Source: Planctomycetaceae bacterium (GTDB lineage Bacteria > Planctomycetota > Planctomycetia > Pirellulales > Pirellulaceae). From it: a stretch of DNA of 64,000 bases. The notes under the pieces are model-generated. The model was not told the DNA's origin. It saw only the letters and a program-made list of their open reading frames with translations, and did not search any database. How positions within the stretch are numbered: position 1 is the first letter of the stretch; the number at the start of each line of letters is the position of its first letter. A program made the translations under genes and the position numbers. The DNA is taken from the NCBI GenBank assembly GCA_020638995.1, contig JACKHM010000005.1, positions 186,001 to 250,000 on the forward strand. The letters are read 5' to 3'. Below, one piece after another: positions 60,570 to 64,000 of this stretch.

Positions 60570-60854
60570 TTAGCCAATCTCGTCTAGCAAACGCTCCAGC
60601 GCACCGTTCAATTTCTCGTCGGTCTCGTAGGTACCTGACGCGATCTGAGCACGAATCTCGGCCACGCGATCTTGCCGAATCTCTGGCAGCTCACGCACAC
60701 GGCTGACGAGGTCGGCTTCGCGTGAGATATCCAATTGATCGACCTGTGCCAGTGAGCTGACCTGGGCCTCCGAAACTCGCGACGCACGTGTAGTGTGGTG
60801 CGGCGGGTTGATCGCTTGAGCGCCGTGTAGATGTGCTGGTCCGTTAATTTGCAT
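60570..60854 (-). CDS. flgM: Anti-sigma-28 factor FlgM
   Basis: A 94-residue protein from ATG 60854 with GGAG nine bases upstream. It binds the flagellar sigma factor FliA and holds it inactive until hook assembly is complete. The conserved C-terminal part is clear: VDQLDISREADLVSRVRELPEIRQDRVAEIRAQIASGTYETDEKLNGALERLLDEIG. The His-rich N-terminus (INGPAHLHGAQAINPPHHT) is the form I associate with planctomycete FlgM. It suggests a motile swarmer stage. It shares a transcript with the Fur-type regulator. Confidence 0.92.
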   Translation of the reverse strand: MQINGPAHLHGAQAINPPHHTTRASRVSEAQVSSLAQVDQLDISREADLVSRVRELPEIRQDRVAEIRAQIASGTYETDEKLNGALERLLDEIG

Positions 60855-61625
60855 CGTAATCATCTCCCCCAACGACAAACATTGCCTGGGTAGCGTTGGT
60901 TACAACCAACAACAATAGCTTAACCCTGACGCGATTTGTCTGCTAGTGTCCAGTGGATTAGCTCAAAAAGGGATTAGCTATCAATGGGAAGGACCGCTAG
61001 GTGCTTCGCACAACGGTACCTGATCCCTTTTGCAAAATCCGCTTATTGAAAATCAGTGCTCGAAAATCAACCGGGACGCTTTTGACTAGGTCGATCCGCA
61101 GAGCACGATCTCGATGTCGACTCGCCCGACTGGGCCCATGATTGAAAATCAGTCGACTCGAAAGCAGCACTCTGTTCGCGGACCAAGTTGTCCGTCCCAA
61201 AAATGTACGTCACGTTTCGTCTTGTGCGTCGCAATCCGTGTCGTAAGAGCGCTGTCCATTGCGGAAGATGACCTTCGCGATCGCACTCCATTCATCGGCT
61301 CGCGAGCCCACAAGATTCAACGTAAATCGCTCGTGAACTTTCTGTACGGTTGATAAGTGCCCGCGCCGCTTATACCGGCTGGGGCCGCTCGCAACAGTCA
61401 GTCACATCACCTCCGTGCTTGACGATGCCGAACGGCAACAACGGGTGGTGAATCTTTGCGACTTGTGTCGTTTTCCTGTCGTTGTGTTGTATTACGTAAT
61501 CATCCCGGCATTGGTTCCCGATCGTTCGCCGAATTAAATTGCCGATCGACAACTCGAAGCGACTCTGGCAAAGTTTGCGGGGGTGGGAGTCTATGCGAAT
61601 CACTCCATCACGACAAGTTCAACCA
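60855..61625. other. 770-base non-coding stretch between flgM and the transporter gene
   Basis: I find no convincing gene on either strand. It holds the palindrome at 60895-60910 and a 13-base direct repeat ATTGAAAATCAGT at 61045-61057 and 61141-61153, each followed within 10 bases by CTCGAAA. This may be decayed DNA. Confidence 0.4.
60895..60910. promoter_or_regulatory. Palindrome upstream of flgM
   Basis: GTTGGTT-N2-AACCAAC is a perfect 7-2-7 inverted repeat, 40 bases before the flgM ATG. An operator for the flgM-fur transcript is plausible; autoregulation by the encoded Fur protein would be one candidate, but it does not look like the E. coli Fur box. Confidence 0.45.
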
Positions 61626-62615
61626 TCAGGCTGCTATCGGGGCTTCCGGCTGGTTCGCCCTAAAACGGTCTGCTATCAGCGTGTCGATGAACAGTTGGCT
61701 GACGTGGTAGGCAACCATCGGCAGAATGGAAACTTGCAAGGAAATCGCCATCAACAGTCCGACCATCAGCGTCTTTTGGCTGCCCGCGAAGGCGACGGCG
61801 ATCTGATCTTCACGCGAGAAACGGGCGGCCTTGGCCAGATAAACTCCTACACACAGCATTGCCGTGTGGACGAAGCAGACCGCCGCTAGCATCATCGACA
61901 GGTCAAAGATGCTCGAATTCGGCTGTGTCGGGTCGCTCAATCCCAAGCCCGTTCGTATCGCTCCGAACATGACCATGCTCAACAGTCCACATTGCGCCAA
62001 CACGCTCAGCGTGAGCTTCTCGCGAGTCGCCCAGATTCCTAGCGGTTTGTAACGGCGAAGCAGCTGTGCGGCAAACATCGGCAGAACGACCAACGATCCC
62101 AATTTAGTCGACATGTTGGCAAGACTGAGTTCAGGGCTATCAACGCTTTCGCCGGTCATTACCAACAGCCACAGTGGTGTCACAATGAAGCAGAACAGAT
62201 TTGTGATGATCGTCACGAGGATCGCCACTGCATCGTTGCCGCCAGCTCGACGCGTCCAAACCGCAGCGGATGCCAAAGTGCAAGGTGTCGCAGCCGCTAC
62301 GAGCAACCCACCACCAAGGTCTGCATTCAAACCAAATGAAACTCCCCAGGCGAGTAGTGGCAGCAGCCCGACATTTACGACCACGGCCAGCAGTGGCGGC
62401 CAGGGACGACGCATTGCCTTCCACATGGCACTCGCTTCGAGTGGGAATGCCATTAAAAAGAGTACGACGGCGACAATCACGGATCGCAATGGCATTGCGG
62501 TTCCGGGGAAGTGGAGTTTCGTTACCGGTTCGAGTTGCTTCGCGAAGCAAGTTCCAATCGCTAGCACGGCCACAAGTGCGATCAGGAACCAACGCTGTAT
62601 CAGGAACTTTTTCAT
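61626..62615 (-). CDS. SBF-like (bile acid:sodium symporter family) transporter
   Basis: An integral membrane protein of 329 residues from ATG 62615 (GTG 62627 possible), with nine or ten hydrophobic segments. It belongs to the SBF-like/YfeH family: the first pair WFLIALVAVLAIGTCFA, then VVLFLMAFPLEASAMWKAMRRPW, the conserved crossing-helix motifs LVAAATPCTLASAAVWTRRAGGNDAVA and VAFAGSQKTLMVGLLMA. Members move bile acids, pantoate or other organic anions with sodium; the real substrate here is unknown. Confidence 0.88.
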   Translation of the reverse strand: MKKFLIQRWFLIALVAVLAIGTCFAKQLEPVTKLHFPGTAMPLRSVIVAVVLFLMAFPLEASAMWKAMRRPWPPLLAVVVNVGLLPLLAWGVSFGLNADLGGGLLVAAATPCTLASAAVWTRRAGGNDAVAILVTIITNLFCFIVTPLWLLVMTGESVDSPELSLANMSTKLGSLVVLPMFAAQLLRRYKPLGIWATREKLTLSVLAQCGLLSMVMFGAIRTGLGLSDPTQPNSSIFDLSMMLAAVCFVHTAMLCVGVYLAKAARFSREDQIAVAFAGSQKTLMVGLLMAISLQVSILPMVAYHVSQLFIDTLIADRFRANQPEAPIAA

Positions 62616-62779
62616 GTAGGGCAACACACAAGCGGGTCAGGGGAGAGGCAGCATTGTTGAGAGTTGTCGAAGCCGTCACAACCGCCCTATCTCGCAAATT
62701 GCGGTCCTAGTAAGATTGAACAAGTTGTCTGTCCCTCGGGGCGTTTTCTCGAATCAGTTGCAAGTCTAGTTGGCAAAAT

Positions 62780-63919
62780 ATGTTGCGTTATTGGACCGCT
62801 GGCGAATCGCATGGCAAGACGTTGCTCGCCATGATTGATGGATTTCCGGCCGGCGTAGAACTTGAAACCGACTCGATCGACAGCGAACTTCGTCGGCGGC
62901 AAGGCGGATATGGTCGCGGCGGACGACAGCGGATCGAGACCGACCGTGTCGAGATCTTGACCGGCATTTGGAAGAACACCTCGTTAGGCAGCCCGATTGC
63001 GCTACAGGTCATCAACAAAGACTACAAACTCGAGCGTCTGGGAGACATCGAGCGGCCTAGACCTGGGCACGGTGATCTCACAGGCTCGATCAAGTACCTC
63101 TCGTCAGTGCGCGGGGTCCTGGAGCGAGCGAGTGCTCGGGAGACCGCTGTGCGAGTTGCTGCCGGCGCGTTGGCCAACCAGTTGCTGAGAGCTTTCAATA
63201 TTCGCACGATTGGATATGTCGTTGAACTCGGCGGAGTCCGCATCGAGCCGCAAGACGTCTCGCTCGATGAACAATTCGTTCTGCGTGAGCAAAGCGAAAT
63301 CTATTCGCTCGATCCGCAGCGTGATGCCGAGATCAAGCAGTTGATCGACGATACTCGCAAAGATGGAGATACACTTGGCGGAATTGTCGAAGTGCGTGTC
63401 GAGGGCCTCCCGTTTGGTTTGGGAACTCACGCCCAATGGGACCGCAAACTGGATGGACGCATTGCTCAGGCAGTAATGGCAGTGCAAGCCATCAAGGGGG
63501 TCGAGATCGGTATGGGCTTCGAAGCTGCGCGACTGCCCGGCTCGAAAGTGCATGATCCGATCACGTTTGACGAGAGCCAAAAGAATACCCCGAACCTCGG
63601 TTTCGTCCGTCCCACGAATAATGCTGGAGGATTGGAAGCGGGGATGACAAATGGTCAGCCGTTGGTCGTTCGCGCAGCTAAGAAGCCGATCAGCACGTTG
63701 GCCAAGCCGCTTGAATCTGTCAACCTGAGGAGCAAACAACCGGAATCGGCCGAGTACGAGCGCAGTGATGTGTGTGCCGTGTCTGCGGCCAGCGTCATCG
63801 TCGAAAACGTCGTCGCTTTTGAGGTGGCTTGCGCCCTTGTCGAGAAATTCGGAAATGACAGCTTGCAAGAGATGAAGGGACGCTACGAGTTATTTATGAA
63901 GATGGCCACGGAGCACTAA
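62780..63919 (+). CDS. aroC: Chorismate synthase
   Basis: The last enzyme of the shikimate pathway, forming chorismate from EPSP with reduced FMN. A 379-residue protein of normal size. Family signatures are all present: RYWTAGESHGKTLLAMIDGFPAG at the start, GRGGRQRIETDRVEILTG, RPGHGDLTGSIKYL, ASARETAVRVAAGALA, and the C-terminal NNAGGLEAGMTNGQPLVVRAAKKPI and SDVCAVSAASVIVENVVAFEVA. The gene is divergent from the transporter. It is followed by a REP-like palindrome. Confidence 0.96.
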   Translation: MLRYWTAGESHGKTLLAMIDGFPAGVELETDSIDSELRRRQGGYGRGGRQRIETDRVEILTGIWKNTSLGSPIALQVINKDYKLERLGDIERPRPGHGDLTGSIKYLSSVRGVLERASARETAVRVAAGALANQLLRAFNIRTIGYVVELGGVRIEPQDVSLDEQFVLREQSEIYSLDPQRDAEIKQLIDDTRKDGDTLGGIVEVRVEGLPFGLGTHAQWDRKLDGRIAQAVMAVQAIKGVEIGMGFEAARLPGSKVHDPITFDESQKNTPNLGFVRPTNNAGGLEAGMTNGQPLVVRAAKKPISTLAKPLESVNLRSKQPESAEYERSDVCAVSAASVIVENVVAFEVACALVEKFGNDSLQEMKGRYELFMKMATEH

Positions 63920-63923
63920 GGTA

Positions 63924-63948
63924 GCCATCACGCTCCGCGTGATGAGCC
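63924..63948 (+). repeat. REP-like palindrome, copy 3
   Basis: CATCACG-N5-CGTGATG at 63926-63944, a perfect 7-bp inverted repeat seven bases after the aroC stop. With its GAGCCCC flank it matches the reverse complement of the copy at 8142-8168 except for one base in the loop. Confidence 0.5.
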
Positions 63949-64000
63949 CCTTGAAGAAATCTCAACCCGCAACCAGACGTTGCATCAAATACAACCTCAA

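Noticed and set aside
61067..61603. Short frames between flgM and the transporter gene
   Set aside because: Several 60-80 codon frames on both strands lack ribosome sites and domain features, and overlap each other.
1..64000. tRNA, rRNA, CRISPR or intact insertion sequences
   Set aside because: No T-loop/acceptor pattern, no regular spaced repeats and no transposase gene were found by eye.

Overview
The window reads as chromosomal DNA of a planctomycete, most like the Pirellulales. The evidence is the combination of secreted sulfatases, a DUF1501 protein and a Gfo/Idh/MocA oxidoreductase with twin-arginine leaders, a DUF1570-type protease, PQQ-propeller and vWA lipoproteins, cysteine-rich secreted proteins, an EF-G with the HIDSGKTT P-loop and a DnaA with a GRRSHST recognition helix. 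Coding density is high and the gene order is mosaic. I see no rRNA, tRNA, CRISPR array, intact IS or prophage.

Layout. 1-6.2 kb: PQQ-propeller protein (cut by the window edge), GxxExxY protein and two exported sulfatases. 6.4-10.2 kb: a three-gene inner-membrane motor with one ExbB/TolQ-like channel and two ExbD-like subunits. 10.5-15.6 kb: fumC, a TPR protein and fusA. 15.6-18.0 kb (minus strand): a tightly overlapping operon of a small acidic protein, an FGE-fold protein lacking the FGE cysteines, and a zinc-ribbon GTPase. 18.2-23.3 kb: secreted and membrane proteins, DUF1501, a sugar oxidoreductase and rhaB. 23.4-24.8 kb: cysH plus an Rrf2 regulator behind a promoter that carries an inverted repeat. 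24.8-29.2 kb: methyltransferase, small hypotheticals, PDZ protein and GNAT. 29.3-31 kb: dnaA with a strong promoter and a palindrome in its leader. 31-37.5 kb: oxidoreductase, protease, ABC permease and vWA lipoprotein. 37.5-44 kb (minus strand): xseA-xseB-ispA-dxs-nadK, then an exported protein. 44-44.7 kb: an intergenic stretch ending in an orphan plus-strand terminator. 44.7-51.1 kb: large exported protein, HD phosphohydrolase, kdgK-like kinase and purB. 51.2-59.9 kb: a Cus-type copper/silver efflux cluster (outer-membrane factor, Cys-rich protein, metal-binding lipoprotein, frameshifted adaptor, RND pump). 60-60.9 kb: flgM-fur. 61.6-63.9 kb: SBF-like transporter and aroC.

The most unusual items are four. 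The motor operon has two ExbD paralogues, only one of which keeps the membrane aspartate. The copper cluster contains a Cys-rich protein, two structured intergenic elements and an adaptor broken at a CTT-AGC-C site. The GTPase/pseudo-FGE operon has no known role. The 44.1-44.55 kb intergenic region looks like a small-RNA locus. Start sites were often moved in from the longest reading frame, on the basis of Shine-Dalgarno sites, signal peptides or gene overlaps; this is stated in each entry.
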